From positions 67,528 through 105,444 of the forward strand of contig DYNM01000008.1 in the NCBI GenBank assembly GCA_020721065.1: a stretch of DNA of 37,917 nucleotides, read 5' to 3'. Shown here one piece after another: positions 26,189 to 34,704 of this stretch; the stretch's first letter is position 1, and each line of letters starts with the position of its first letter. The notes under the pieces were generated by a model. It was not told the origin of the DNA. It saw nothing but the letters and a program-made list of their open reading frames with translations, and searched no databases. The translations under genes were made by a program, and so were the position numbers. The DNA comes from Thiocystis violascens (lineage in GTDB: Bacteria; Pseudomonadota; Gammaproteobacteria; Chromatiales; Chromatiaceae).

Positions 26189-27838
26189 TTACAGCAACAG
26201 CCGCCGAATATCGCCCAGCAATTGCGCCAACAACGTGCTAAATCGCGCTCCGTCTGCGCCGTCCACCACGCGATGGTCATACGACAATGACAGCGGCAAC
26301 ATGAGACGTGGCACAAATTCCGCGCCATTCCAGATTGGCTTCATCGCCGCCCGCGACACGCCAAGAATCGCCACTTCTGGCGCATTCACAATCGGCGTAA
26401 ACGCTGTGCCGCCAATCCCGCCGAGGCTCGAAATCGAAAAACAGCCGCCCTGCAAATCCGCTGGTAACAATTTGCCAGCACGAGCGCGGGCGCTGATTTC
26501 TGCCAGCTCCGTCGCCAGCTCAGTCAGGCTTTTCTGCGTCACGTCGCGCACCACCGGCACCAGCAACCCGTTGGGCGTGTCCACTGCAACGCCAATGTGC
26601 GTAAAGTGCTTATAAATCAAGCTCTCGCCATCGCTACTCAGCGAGGCTTGCAAAATCGGCATCTGTTTGAGCGCCACCGCAACCGCTTTGAGCAGAAACG
26701 GCAGCAAGGTCAATTTAACGCCATCTTTTTGATTCGCTTGCGTTTTGCGGAACGCCTCCAGCTCAGTGATGTCCGCCTCATCAAACTGCGTGACGTGCGG
26801 GACCGTCAACCAACTGCGGTGCAGATGTCGCCCGCTGAGTTTTTTGATTCGCGCCAGCGGCACGACCTCAATCGTTCCAAACCGGCTGTGATCCACTTCC
26901 GGCGCAGTCGGCAGCGCCAACGGTGACGCAGCGACGGCGGGAGTGCTGGCGCTGCCCTGCGTTAAGGCTTGTTTTACAAAGGCTTGCACATCAACCTTGG
27001 TCGCTCGCCCTTTCGGTCCGCTGCCTTTCACTCGCGCCAAATCTACGCCCAACTCCCGCGCCAACCGTCGCACGGTCGGGCTGGCGTGCGGTTTACGCCC
27101 CACCGCAATCGCGGTCATATCGTCCGGGCGCGGCAACACTGGCGCTGGTCGCCGCTCGGCTTCACCGTGCGCCCGTGTCGCAGTTTCCACTGCCGCCGGC
27201 GCAGTGACTGCGACCGTTGTTTCCGCCACTACCACCGGCGACGCTGGCTCCGCCAACAAAGTCAAAATCAAATCGCCGGGGTTGAGCACATCGCCGATGT
27301 TGACCAACACCTGCGCCACGACGCCGGACTGCGGCGCGGGAATTTCCATCGTTGCCTTATCGCTTTCCAGCGTGAGCAGCGATTGATCGACGGCGATGCG
27401 GTCGCCGGGCGCGATCAGAATTTCCACCACCGGCACATCGGTGAAATCGCCGAGGTCAGGCAACACGACCGCAACCGTGTCGGCGCGAATTGCTGCATCT
27501 GGGCTGGTTGCAACCAACGGCTCTGGTGCCAGCGCAGCAGGTGGCGGTGCGACTGGCGGCACAATCGCTGGCGCAGTCACGGCATCCGCCGTCGCGCTCT
27601 CCACCGCCACCGTCATCAGTCGCGCACCTTGGCTGATGCGGTCGCCGACTTTGACGATGATCTCCTGCACCGTGCCCGCTGCTGGCGCGGGAATTTCGAT
27701 GGTTGCTTTATCGCTTTCCAAGGTCAGCACCGATTGCTCGGCCTGAATCTGGGTGCCGGGGCTAACCAAAATTTCAATCACTTCAACATCAGCAAAGTCG
27801 CCGATGTCTGGGAGCAAAATGTCTTCAATCGTTGCCAC
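26189..27838 (-). CDS. aceF: Dihydrolipoyl acetyltransferase (E2) of pyruvate dehydrogenase
   Basis: E2 core of the pyruvate dehydrogenase complex; it transfers acetyl from lipoamide to CoA. 549 residues from a GTG at 27838, chosen because AGGAGA sits at good spacing and the first lipoyl domain begins at once. There are two lipoyl domains with Lys44 and Lys161 in ESDKAT, separated by Ala/Pro linkers, and a peripheral-subunit-binding domain (SPTVRRLARELGVDL and GPKGRATKVDV). The catalytic domain ends with YDHRVVDGADGARF, the HxxxDG active site. It has its own TATAAT upstream and its own terminator. aceE lies 3.4 kb upstream beyond a glycan cassette; lpd is not in the window. Confidence 0.97.
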   Translation of the reverse strand: MATIEDILLPDIGDFADVEVIEILVSPGTQIQAEQSVLTLESDKATIEIPAPAAGTVQEIIVKVGDRISQGARLMTVAVESATADAVTAPAIVPPVAPPPAALAPEPLVATSPDAAIRADTVAVVLPDLGDFTDVPVVEILIAPGDRIAVDQSLLTLESDKATMEIPAPQSGVVAQVLVNIGDVLNPGDLILTLLAEPASPVVVAETTVAVTAPAAVETATRAHGEAERRPAPVLPRPDDMTAIAVGRKPHASPTVRRLARELGVDLARVKGSGPKGRATKVDVQAFVKQALTQGSASTPAVAASPLALPTAPEVDHSRFGTIEVVPLARIKKLSGRHLHRSWLTVPHVTQFDEADITELEAFRKTQANQKDGVKLTLLPFLLKAVAVALKQMPILQASLSSDGESLIYKHFTHIGVAVDTPNGLLVPVVRDVTQKSLTELATELAEISARARAGKLLPADLQGGCFSISSLGGIGGTAFTPIVNAPEVAILGVSRAAMKPIWNGAEFVPRLMLPLSLSYDHRVVDGADGARFSTLLAQLLGDIRRLLL

Positions 27839-27872
27839 GCAAATTCTCCTGTTAAACGGCGATCTGGCACGA

Positions 27873-27878
27873 ATTATA
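27873..27878 (-). promoter_or_regulatory. Candidate -10 element of aceF
   Basis: A perfect TATAAT on the minus strand lies 34 bp before the GTG in an AT-rich 157-bp gap. No good -35 at 16-18 bp is visible (a TTGCGA lies about 21 bp away). The leader is short, which suits independent transcription of aceF. Confidence 0.4.
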
Positions 27879-27995
27879 AAATTAACACTGTTTTTCGTTT
27901 CGCAATTAAAAATTGGTTTTACGCGAAATTGCTGAATACGCGGAGTGGAGTTTAATATCCTTAAAACCAAAATTTAGTCAAGTTTGATGTAAATG

Positions 27996-28379
27996 TTAGT
28001 GACGAAAAACTAAGTATTTACTCATAAAGTAGGATGCAAGTGTAAATACTGGTATTCCAAACGCCTGAGCGAGATAACTATTAATTCCTAAATACTCTAT
28101 AGATGCTAATACAGTCACTAGATTCATCCCGTAAGCTATGATACTTGTCATGCTAAACTTAAGTAAAGCTGTAGCAAAATCTCCTTTATAAACAAATGTC
28201 CACTTGCTATTCAGTAAAAAACTAACTAACAAGCCAACCGAGTAGCCTATTAAATTAGCTGCCAAATCTCCCATTAGAAAAAACCATTTTGCTGTATAGA
28301 TTACAAACAAACCAATCAACGAGTTGACGACGCCAACACTTATAAACTTGAAGAACTGATATGGTTTAGTATAAGTCAT
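27996..28379 (-). CDS. GtrA-family membrane protein
   Basis: 127 residues with four TM helices (about 10-30, 38-58, 72-95, 100-122), starting YQFFKFISVGVVNSLIGL and containing the NSKWTFVY segment typical of GtrA. GtrA-type proteins are thought to flip undecaprenyl-phosphate-linked sugars across the inner membrane for glycan decoration. The start overlaps the methyltransferase stop by 4 bp. It is the last gene of the four-gene glycan cassette lying between aceE and aceF, and AT-richer than both. Confidence 0.9.
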   Translation of the reverse strand: MTYTKPYQFFKFISVGVVNSLIGLFVIYTAKWFFLMGDLAANLIGYSVGLLVSFLLNSKWTFVYKGDFATALLKFSMTSIIAYGMNLVTVLASIEYLGINSYLAQAFGIPVFTLASYFMSKYLVFRH

Positions 28380-29101
28380 TTTTGTGACATGATGTAATAC
28401 TGCGCCCCAAGCGGTAGCCTAGAAAGCAACTTTTCTAAAGGACGAACTGCTCTCAACGCATGAGGAAAGAATACGCGATACCGAATCTTTGCATGTGAAA
28501 ATTCCGCTGAACGCAACTGCTGCGCCATTTTCGTTGCGGAGATTAACTGGGCGTTTTCATCGAGCGGACAGTTCCTAACGACACGCACAGTCAGCGGATT
28601 ATAAGGATTATGTTCAAATATAAATAGGCTCCCTTTTGGTCTTAATACGCGCCGCAGTTCTTTCAGTAGGAGCACATGTTGACTGGGTTCTATGTGATGA
28701 AAGACGCACATTGCGTAGGCAATATCGAAGTGCCCGGTTGGAAAAGGAATATCTATGCCATCAAAGTGAACGTAATCCGCCAAAGATTTAAATTGATCTC
28801 TTGCGAGGTCTAAACTGCGTTTCGAGACATCTAAGCAGGTGATTTGAGCTGAGTCAAAATGCGCAAGGGTAAATGGGATTAACTTTCCCGTGCCAGAGCC
28901 AAAATCAAGAATGTTTACTGGAGCCGTAATTGCGTCAACAGTTTTTTGATATTCGCGTGCAACGTCCTTAATTTTATATTCATGGAAATAGTCGTGTGTT
29001 TCACCGGATGTTGAAATTGCCTCCGACATCATTGCATCGTATTCATCCGCAAACCCATCAAACTCTGCTTTGCTTGTCGATTGATGTTGGCGTGGTTCCA
29101 T
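28376..29101 (-). CDS. Class I SAM-dependent methyltransferase (Methyltransf_11-like)
   Basis: 241 residues from the ATG at 29101, preceded by CGGAGAA; an earlier in-frame start at 29149 would overlap the epimerase gene by 92 bp. Motif I is ILDFGSGTGKLIPF, with LDVSKRSLDLA (acidic end of beta 2), DIAYAMCVFHHI and LRRVLRPKGSLFIFEHNP, i.e. a ubiE/Methyltransf_11 type. The first 40 residues include AEFDGFADEYDAMM, typical of small-molecule and sugar methyltransferases. The neighbours suggest it methylates a sugar or lipid-linked glycan. It overlaps the preceding gene by 44 bp and gtrA by 4 bp. Confidence 0.85.
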   Translation of the reverse strand: MEPRQHQSTSKAEFDGFADEYDAMMSEAISTSGETHDYFHEYKIKDVAREYQKTVDAITAPVNILDFGSGTGKLIPFTLAHFDSAQITCLDVSKRSLDLARDQFKSLADYVHFDGIDIPFPTGHFDIAYAMCVFHHIEPSQHVLLLKELRRVLRPKGSLFIFEHNPYNPLTVRVVRNCPLDENAQLISATKMAQQLRSAEFSHAKIRYRVFFPHALRAVRPLEKLLSRLPLGAQYYIMSQK

Positions 29102-30053
29102 TGTGTTCTCCGTAATACTGGCTTCTAGTAAAGATAGCGCGTTCTGCATTCATGAGTTGGGCAATACCAACAAACAGGCTTCGGGGTTGTGGTTTTTCTG
29201 AAAGGACGATAGAACGAAATCGTAGCCGTTTGGTATACAGAGAAGACAGTTGATTAGCACTCGTGATAATGCGTGGTGGACGTGGCGAAAGTCTTTTGAA
29301 AATAGAAACAATCTCAGCAATTGTTGTTGGTTGTTCTGACGCGATGATTGTGGTGAGAATACGAAACTTTTGCTGAGGCATACGCACAGTATTGACGATG
29401 GTCGTTGCTGCATCGTCGGCAGCAATATAATCACGAATCGTATCAAAGGGAACGTAAATTTGTATCGGTTTGGCTCTTAAAATACTGCGGGCTATATGAG
29501 TCAAAAGACCTTGCGATTTTCCTAATGCCTGACCGCAACCGTATAACGTAGAAATACGCGCCAGTAGAATTGATATCTGTTGATTTTCCAGTGCAAAGCG
29601 AGTGAGCAATTGTTCTTGTTTGAGTTTGGTGTGTGCATATAAAGTTGTGGGCGCTGGTGACGTATTTTCCGTAATCATGTGATCGGTAGCGCCAGCATAG
29701 ATTGCACCAGCAGAACTCGAAAAAACAATTACACCCGAAGTATTCATCAGTTGCGGATATGATTTTAAGTGCTGCAATAGTAGCGATAAGGCGTTTGTTT
29801 CTGGGATCAGCGCCTCTTCAGTGCAATTCATTGTGCCTACTCCGGCTGCCCAATAAATCTCCCAGCGATCTGTTGTGGCTGCTTGCAATGAAAATTCACG
29901 CACGCTGTTTTCAATTTGGGTTGGCAAACGTAACATATCATTCCAACTGAATTTTTCTGCTGGAAAAAATAGACGACTGTTTTCATGAACTAATTGACGA
30001 CAGATTGCCGAACCCAGTAAACCACCACTGCCTAAAACCCAAGCGATCCTCAT
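29058..30053 (-). CDS. NAD(P)-dependent sugar epimerase/dehydratase (extended SDR)
   Basis: 331 residues. The Rossmann start is WVLGSGGLLGSAICRQL (GxGGLLG in place of GxxGxxG), followed by a Ser-rich VIVFSSSAGAIYAG and the catalytic YAHTK. ARISTLYGCGQ and DYIAADDAA are conserved substrate-domain features. It probably modifies a nucleotide sugar for the adjacent glycosyltransferase. It overlaps the GT2 stop by 4 bp. The C-terminal tail beyond about residue 310 overlaps the methyltransferase 5' end and looks poorly conserved. Confidence 0.85.
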   Translation of the reverse strand: MRIAWVLGSGGLLGSAICRQLVHENSRLFFPAEKFSWNDMLRLPTQIENSVREFSLQAATTDRWEIYWAAGVGTMNCTEEALIPETNALSLLLQHLKSYPQLMNTSGVIVFSSSAGAIYAGATDHMITENTSPAPTTLYAHTKLKQEQLLTRFALENQQISILLARISTLYGCGQALGKSQGLLTHIARSILRAKPIQIYVPFDTIRDYIAADDAATTIVNTVRMPQQKFRILTTIIASEQPTTIAEIVSIFKRLSPRPPRIITSANQLSSLYTKRLRFRSIVLSEKPQPRSLFVGIAQLMNAERAIFTRSQYYGEHNGTTPTSIDKQSRV

Positions 30054-31030
30054 GGATGACTCGTCGATCTTGTTGGTTTAGAGCTGATAACATATAAAGG
30101 TTTTCCCATTACAATATTCATTGTTACCGCAAGATATTCAGCAATGATGCCCAGTGCAGTCAGGATGATTCCAGAAAAGAAGGCGACGATGATAAAAAGG
30201 GAAGTCCAACCTTGAATTGGTACTTGATCGGTGTATTTTTCATAAACTGCATACATCGTGAGAACGATAGATAACAACATAGAAAGAAAACCAACAATTG
30301 TGATCAACCGCAACGGACGGGTTCCAGAAGTTAGGATAAGGTTCCAAAAATGTCCAAATAATCTGAAATAAGAATATCCTGATGGTCGTCCTAGTTCATT
30401 GCGCAAAAATACTGAACAATGACCAATGCGCCCAGTAATCCAAAATAGACCTACATCCAAGTAAACACCATTACCACAATAAGCTGCAAGAGTTCTAGCG
30501 ATTTCACCATCAATCAGTCTGAAGCTATTGAAATGCCCAACTGCTTTGTTGCCTAAAAATCGCGCACTCATTTCTTTTGCTGTTTTGCTTAACATGTTTC
30601 GTAACCAACCATGAGGCGGCGGATTGATTGGTTTTGCATAAACTAATTGTAATGAATGGCGTATCGCGTGATCCAGCATTTTTCCAATATCCGCAGGATT
30701 TTGCTGACCATCCTCATCCATGGTAATAATCCAATCACCAGTGGCGCTTGCCATTCCTGCCATCGTTGCAGCGTGCTGTCCATAGTTACGAGAAAGCCAT
30801 ATTGGTTTTATAAAGGGATAGGTTGTGCTTAATGCTTCAATCGTTTTATCAGAACGGTCAGCGCCGCAATCATGTACAAGTAAAACTTCGCACACAATAA
30901 AATGATTACCAGCAGGTGTTGTGTGTCTCTCCGCTAACGGTTCGATTTCTTTGATTAACGTTGGGAGTGTATGTTCTCCAGAATAAACAGGAATTACAAT
31001 TGAAATGAGTTGTTGCGTGTTCTTTTCCAT
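30050..31030 (-). CDS. GT2 polyprenyl-phosphate glycosyltransferase (GtrB/DPM-like)
   Basis: 326 residues. The GT-A domain starts ISIVIPVYSGEHTLPTLI, with VHDCGADRSDKT, WLSRNYGQHAATMAGM and a DxD-like MDEDGQQNP. The C-terminal part has two TM helices (about 240-265 and 275-305), as in GtrB and ArnC, which charge undecaprenyl phosphate with a sugar on the cytoplasmic side. Pairing with GtrA at the other end of the cassette fits an O-antigen or glycan side-branch modification system. It is the first gene of the cassette, starting 190 bp after aceE ends. Confidence 0.9.
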   Translation of the reverse strand: MEKNTQQLISIVIPVYSGEHTLPTLIKEIEPLAERHTTPAGNHFIVCEVLLVHDCGADRSDKTIEALSTTYPFIKPIWLSRNYGQHAATMAGMASATGDWIITMDEDGQQNPADIGKMLDHAIRHSLQLVYAKPINPPPHGWLRNMLSKTAKEMSARFLGNKAVGHFNSFRLIDGEIARTLAAYCGNGVYLDVGLFWITGRIGHCSVFLRNELGRPSGYSYFRLFGHFWNLILTSGTRPLRLITIVGFLSMLLSIVLTMYAVYEKYTDQVPIQGWTSLFIIVAFFSGIILTALGIIAEYLAVTMNIVMGKPLYVISSKPTRSTSHP

Positions 31031-31220
31031 ATTGTGGGTTGATCCTCAGAAATGGGTGGTTGATAGCTCATCCAGAAGCAGTTGATTGTCTCTAAACCAG
31101 TAATAAACAGTCTACGATGGTTTTGAAAATCAGTTGCTGGCTGGATCAGCTATACTAAATCATTCACAACACTACGTTAATACACGCGCTATCAAACAAT
31201 TTAATTACCAGCGCAAGTCT

Positions 31221-33875
31221 TTACACCGTGACCGGATTGGGTTTTTCGGGGTCGATGCGGTATTTGGCGATGGCTTCTGCCACCCGCGCAGCGGGGATTT
31301 CACCCTCATCCGCCAACGTTTTGAGCGCGGCAACCACGATGTAATAGCGATTGATCTCGAAGAACTTGCGCAACTGGCTGCGCATATCGCTGCGTCCAAA
31401 GCCGTCAGTACCCAATACTGAATACCGGCGCGGCACATACGGGCGGATTTGTTCGGCATAGATGCGCATGTAATCGGTGGCGGCGATGATCGGGCCGCGT
31501 GTGCCAGCCAGTTGCGCCTCAACATAAGTGGTGCGCTGTTCCTGATCGGGATGCAGCATGTTCCAGCGTTCGACGTCGATGCCGTCGCGCCGCAGTTCGT
31601 TGAAACTGGTGACGCTCCACACCGCCGAGCCGACATCAAAATCCTGCGCCAGCAATTCCGCTGCGGCGAGCACTTCGCGCAAAATCGTACCAGAACCAAG
31701 CAGTTGCACGCGATGGCTGCGCTCTTCGCCGCGCTGGATGCGATACATGCCGCGCAAAATGCCGGTTTGACTGCCGTCAGGCATGGCGGGTTGAACGTAG
31801 TTTTCGTTCATCGCCGTGAGGTAATAAAAGACGTTCTCTTGCTCCTGATACATCCGCCGCAGCCCGTCGTGAATAATCACTGCCATTTCATAGGCATACG
31901 CAGGATCGTAGACGATGCAGTTGGGAATGGTGGACGCCAGCAGCGGGCTGTGACCGTCTTGATGTTGCAGCCCTTCACCCGCCAGCGTGGTGCGTCCGGC
32001 AGTGCCGCCAATCAAGAAACCACGCGCCCGCATGTCGCCGGCCGCCCACGCCAGATCACCAATGCGCTGGAAGCCAAACATCGAATAGTAGATATAAAAC
32101 GGGATCATGCTTTGACCGTGATTGGCATACGCGGTCGCCGCTGCAATCCACGATGACATCGCGCCAGCTTCGTTAATTCCTTCCTCCAAAATCTGCCCTT
32201 TTTTGTCCTCGCGGTAATACATCACCTGATCGGAATCGACCGGCTCATATAACTGACCTTGCGAGGCGTAAATCCCCAGCTGGCGGAACATGCCTTCCAT
32301 ACCGAAAGTCCGCGCTTCATCCGGCACAATTGGCACCACCAATTGACCAATGTGTTTATCGCGCAAGATGACCGTTAATAACCGCACAAATGCCATCGTG
32401 GTAGACATTTCTTTATCGCCGCTGCCGTCCAGCAACGCTTGAAATGCCGTCAATTCCGGGATCACCAACGGCGCTGCGTCATCGCGCCGCGCTGGTAAAA
32501 AGCCGCCGAGCCGCTCACGCACCTTGTGCAGATATTTGAGTTCTTGACTGTCGGCTGGCGGTTTATAAAACGGCGCTGCGCCAATCAAATCGTCAGAAAT
32601 CGGGATATTGAAACGGTCGCGGAAGGCTTTGAGGTGGGTTTCGCCCATCTTTTTTTGCGAGTGGGTGATATTCATCCCTTCGCCAGCGACGCCCATGCCG
32701 TAGCCTTTGACCGTTTTGGCGAGAATCACGGTTGGCTTGCCATTCGCAGTCATCGCCTGCGCATAAGCGGCGTACACCTTGACCGGATCGTGTCCGCCAC
32801 GATTGAGCCGCCAGATGTCTTCATCAGTCATGTTGGCGACCATTTCGCGCAATTCGGGATATTTGCCAAAGAAATGCTCGCGGGTGTACGCGCCGCCCCG
32901 CGCTTTATAAGTTTGATAATCGCCGTCCACGCATTCTTCCATGCGCTTGAGTAACAAACCGTTTTTATCCCGCGCCAGCAATGGGTCCCAATAACTGCCC
33001 CAAATCACTTTGATGACGTTCCAACCGGCACCACGAAACACGGCTTCCAATTCTTGAATGATTTTGCCGTTGCCGCGCACCGGTCCATCAAGCCGCTGCA
33101 AATTGCAGTTGACGACAAACACGAGGTTATCGAGGCGCTCGCGGGCAGCCAGCGAGATCGCGCCGAGCGATTCTGGCTCGTCCATTTCGCCATCGCCGAG
33201 AAATGCCCAGACTTTGCGCTTGGCGGTGTTGACCAGTTCACGGTCGCTGAGATAGCGCATGAATCGCGCTTGATAAATCGCCATCAGCGGGCCGAGTCCC
33301 ATCGACACGGTGGGGAATTGCCAGAAATTCGGCATCAGCCACGGATGCGGATAGGACGATAGCCCGTTGCCATCGACTTCTTGGCGGAAGTTGTAAAGCT
33401 GATCTTCGCTGATGCGCCCTTCTAAAAAGGCGCGGGCATAAATGCCGGGCGCGGAATGTCCTTGAAAAAAGACGAGATCGCCGCCGTGATCTTTGTTGCG
33501 AGCATGGAGAAAGTGGCTGTAGGCGACATCAAACAGCGTGGCGGATGAGGCGAAGCTAGAAATGTGTCCGCCCAATTCGGTGGAGAGCCGATTGGCTTGC
33601 ACGACCATCGCCATCGCGTTCCAGCGCACGAAAGAACGGATGCGCCGTTCCATCGCCCGATCACCGGGAAAACGTGGCTGCTGCTGCACGGGGATGGTGT
33701 TGAGATAGGCTGTGTTGGCGCTGTACGGCAGATAAGCGCCGGAGCGGCGAGCTTTATCAATCAGGCGTTCCAGCAGGAAATGGGCGCGTTCGACGCCTTC
33801 GTTTTCGAGCACGGCATCGAGCGAGTCGAGCCATTCCTGTGTCTCTTGCGGATCAATATCGGGCTTTTTGGTCAT
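31221..33875 (-). CDS. aceE: Pyruvate dehydrogenase E1 component (homodimeric type)
   Basis: 884 residues. Thiamine-diphosphate enzyme that decarboxylates pyruvate and reductively acetylates the E2 lipoyl group. The ThDP motif runs from GDGEMDEPES to NCNLQRLDGPV, and conserved stretches include FFQGHSAPGIYARAFLEG, SSYPHPWLMP, FGMEGMFRQLGIY, AGRTTLAGEGLQHQDGHS and VLGTDGFGRSDMRSQLR. The length is as in E. coli. No regulator such as pdhR is adjacent. The partner aceF is separated from it by four glycan genes. Confidence 0.98.
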   Translation of the reverse strand: MTKKPDIDPQETQEWLDSLDAVLENEGVERAHFLLERLIDKARRSGAYLPYSANTAYLNTIPVQQQPRFPGDRAMERRIRSFVRWNAMAMVVQANRLSTELGGHISSFASSATLFDVAYSHFLHARNKDHGGDLVFFQGHSAPGIYARAFLEGRISEDQLYNFRQEVDGNGLSSYPHPWLMPNFWQFPTVSMGLGPLMAIYQARFMRYLSDRELVNTAKRKVWAFLGDGEMDEPESLGAISLAARERLDNLVFVVNCNLQRLDGPVRGNGKIIQELEAVFRGAGWNVIKVIWGSYWDPLLARDKNGLLLKRMEECVDGDYQTYKARGGAYTREHFFGKYPELREMVANMTDEDIWRLNRGGHDPVKVYAAYAQAMTANGKPTVILAKTVKGYGMGVAGEGMNITHSQKKMGETHLKAFRDRFNIPISDDLIGAAPFYKPPADSQELKYLHKVRERLGGFLPARRDDAAPLVIPELTAFQALLDGSGDKEMSTTMAFVRLLTVILRDKHIGQLVVPIVPDEARTFGMEGMFRQLGIYASQGQLYEPVDSDQVMYYREDKKGQILEEGINEAGAMSSWIAAATAYANHGQSMIPFYIYYSMFGFQRIGDLAWAAGDMRARGFLIGGTAGRTTLAGEGLQHQDGHSPLLASTIPNCIVYDPAYAYEMAVIIHDGLRRMYQEQENVFYYLTAMNENYVQPAMPDGSQTGILRGMYRIQRGEERSHRVQLLGSGTILREVLAAAELLAQDFDVGSAVWSVTSFNELRRDGIDVERWNMLHPDQEQRTTYVEAQLAGTRGPIIAATDYMRIYAEQIRPYVPRRYSVLGTDGFGRSDMRSQLRKFFEINRYYIVVAALKTLADEGEIPAARVAEAIAKYRIDPEKPNPVTV

Positions 33876-33927
33876 CAGGTTTTCTCAGAAAGGACCGTCA
33901 CAACAAGCAGTACGGAGTCAGGTGTAG

Positions 33928-33933
33928 ATTATA
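33928..33933 (-). promoter_or_regulatory. Candidate -10 element of aceE
   Basis: A perfect TATAAT on the minus strand lies 52 bp before the aceE start; no convincing -35 hexamer lies at 16-18 bp, so an activator or extended contacts may be needed. Confidence 0.4.
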
Positions 33934-34010
33934 TCGCAGCGGATTGTTGACGCAGCGTCTTGTGAGTAAAACGGATGGGCGTTGGCGTTGCGGGATGTTC
34001 AGCGCGGTAG

Positions 34011-34038
34011 GTTGGGTTGCCGCTTTTGGCAACCCAAC
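34011..34038. repeat. Palindrome GTTGGGTTGCC / GGCAACCCAAC
   Basis: Perfect 11-bp arms (34011-34021 and 34028-34038) flank the loop gctttt, preceded by GGTAG. The 304-bp gap between aceE and hicA otherwise holds the aceE promoter region and a half-site at 34053. It lacks a T-run, so it is not a simple terminator. It resembles the TAGGTTGGGTT-type interspersed palindromes I recall from cyanobacteria and large sulfur bacteria, probably a REP-like element. Confidence 0.7.
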
Positions 34039-34052
34039 AATTCACAACAATC

Positions 34053-34077
34053 GTCTAACAACCAATTCAAAAACAAA
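34053..34077 (+). repeat. Direct repeat, left copy (attC R''-like GTCTAAC)
   Basis: GTCTAAC (34053-34059) fits the integron core RYYYAAC, and the 22 bases 34056-34077 match 34580-34601 at 19 positions. The pair flanks hicAB, as boundaries of a gene cassette would. No right-hand GTTRRRY core follows before hicA. Confidence 0.45.
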
Positions 34078-34179
34078 GAAGCTGGCACTGTTTTCTGGTA
34101 TTTAATGGCACTCAGGTTTAATGATCCAGATGAGATCAATAGAGCTTGATTCCAGCAATGAAAGGAAATTTAGCAACCA

Positions 34180-34365
34180 ATGAAGATTACGGAAATCTTA
34201 GCCATGCTTAAAGATGACGGTTGGTATTTGGTTGCTACAAAAGGGAGTCATCGTCAATTCAAACATCCGACAAAACCGGGGCGCGTAACAGTTCTTGGAA
34301 AACCAAATGATGATGTCGCACCTGGAACCAAAAACAGTATCTTCAAACAGGCAGGTTGGAAGTAA
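34180..34365 (+). CDS. hicA: HicA family mRNA interferase toxin
   Basis: 61 residues of the double-stranded RNA-binding-like HicA fold: MKITEILAMLKDDGWYLVATKGSHRQFKHP with the catalytic His in GSHRQF, then VTVLGKPND and the terminal IFKQAGW. HicA cleaves mRNA and tmRNA and is inhibited by HicB. The hicA-first order is standard. The start is 1 bp before the partner's coupling region: hicB begins one base after the hicA stop. Confidence 0.94.
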   Translation: MKITEILAMLKDDGWYLVATKGSHRQFKHPTKPGRVTVLGKPNDDVAPGTKNSIFKQAGWK

Positions 34366-34366
34366 A

Positions 34367-34582
34367 ATGATGCGCTATGCAATTGTCATCGAAAAAGCAG
34401 CGGGCAATTTTTCCGCCTATGTTCCTGATCTTCCCGGTTGTATTGCTACAGGGAACTCGGCTGAAGAAGTCGCAAAGGAAATCAAGGAGGCTATTGACTT
34501 CCATTTAGAGGGTATGCGAGATGACGGAATCACACCTCCTATTCCACAAAGCTATGTCGAATATGTGGAAGTTGCAGCTTAA
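34367..34582 (+). CDS. hicB: HicB family antitoxin
   Basis: 71 residues from the first ATG of the pair at 34367/34370, preceded by GGAAG. The partial RNase H-like fold is seen as MRYAIVIEKAAGNFSAYVPDLPGC followed by EEVAKEIKEAIDFHLEGMRDDG. No C-terminal DNA-binding domain is present (short HicB type). The stop codon TAA lies inside GCTTAAC of a candidate attC-like site, as is common in integron cassettes. Confidence 0.93.
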   Translation: MMRYAIVIEKAAGNFSAYVPDLPGCIATGNSAEEVAKEIKEAIDFHLEGMRDDGITPPIPQSYVEYVEVAA

Positions 34583-34668
34583 CAAGCGATTCAAAAGCAA
34601 ACTCGCAGACGGCGCAGGTTTTGTTCTAAAATGCCGTGCCAGCGGGTTGCTTGATTTGCTCTTAAACG
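34577..34668 (+). other. attC-like imperfect hairpin after hicB
   Basis: It begins with GCTTAAC (RYYYAAC) and the right copy of the hicAB-flanking repeat (34580-34601). Pairable blocks are nested symmetrically: GCAAA 34597-34601 with TTTGC 34655-34659, CGC 34604-34606 with GCG 34642-34644, ACGGC 34609-34613 with GCCGT 34633-34637. Unpaired spacers separate them, as in attC recombination sites. The terminal GTTRRRY core is missing, so it would be degenerate or a different structure. Confidence 0.35.
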
Positions 34669-34704
34669 AAAAAACATGACAGGAAAATCAGAAGACATGA
34701 AGCA

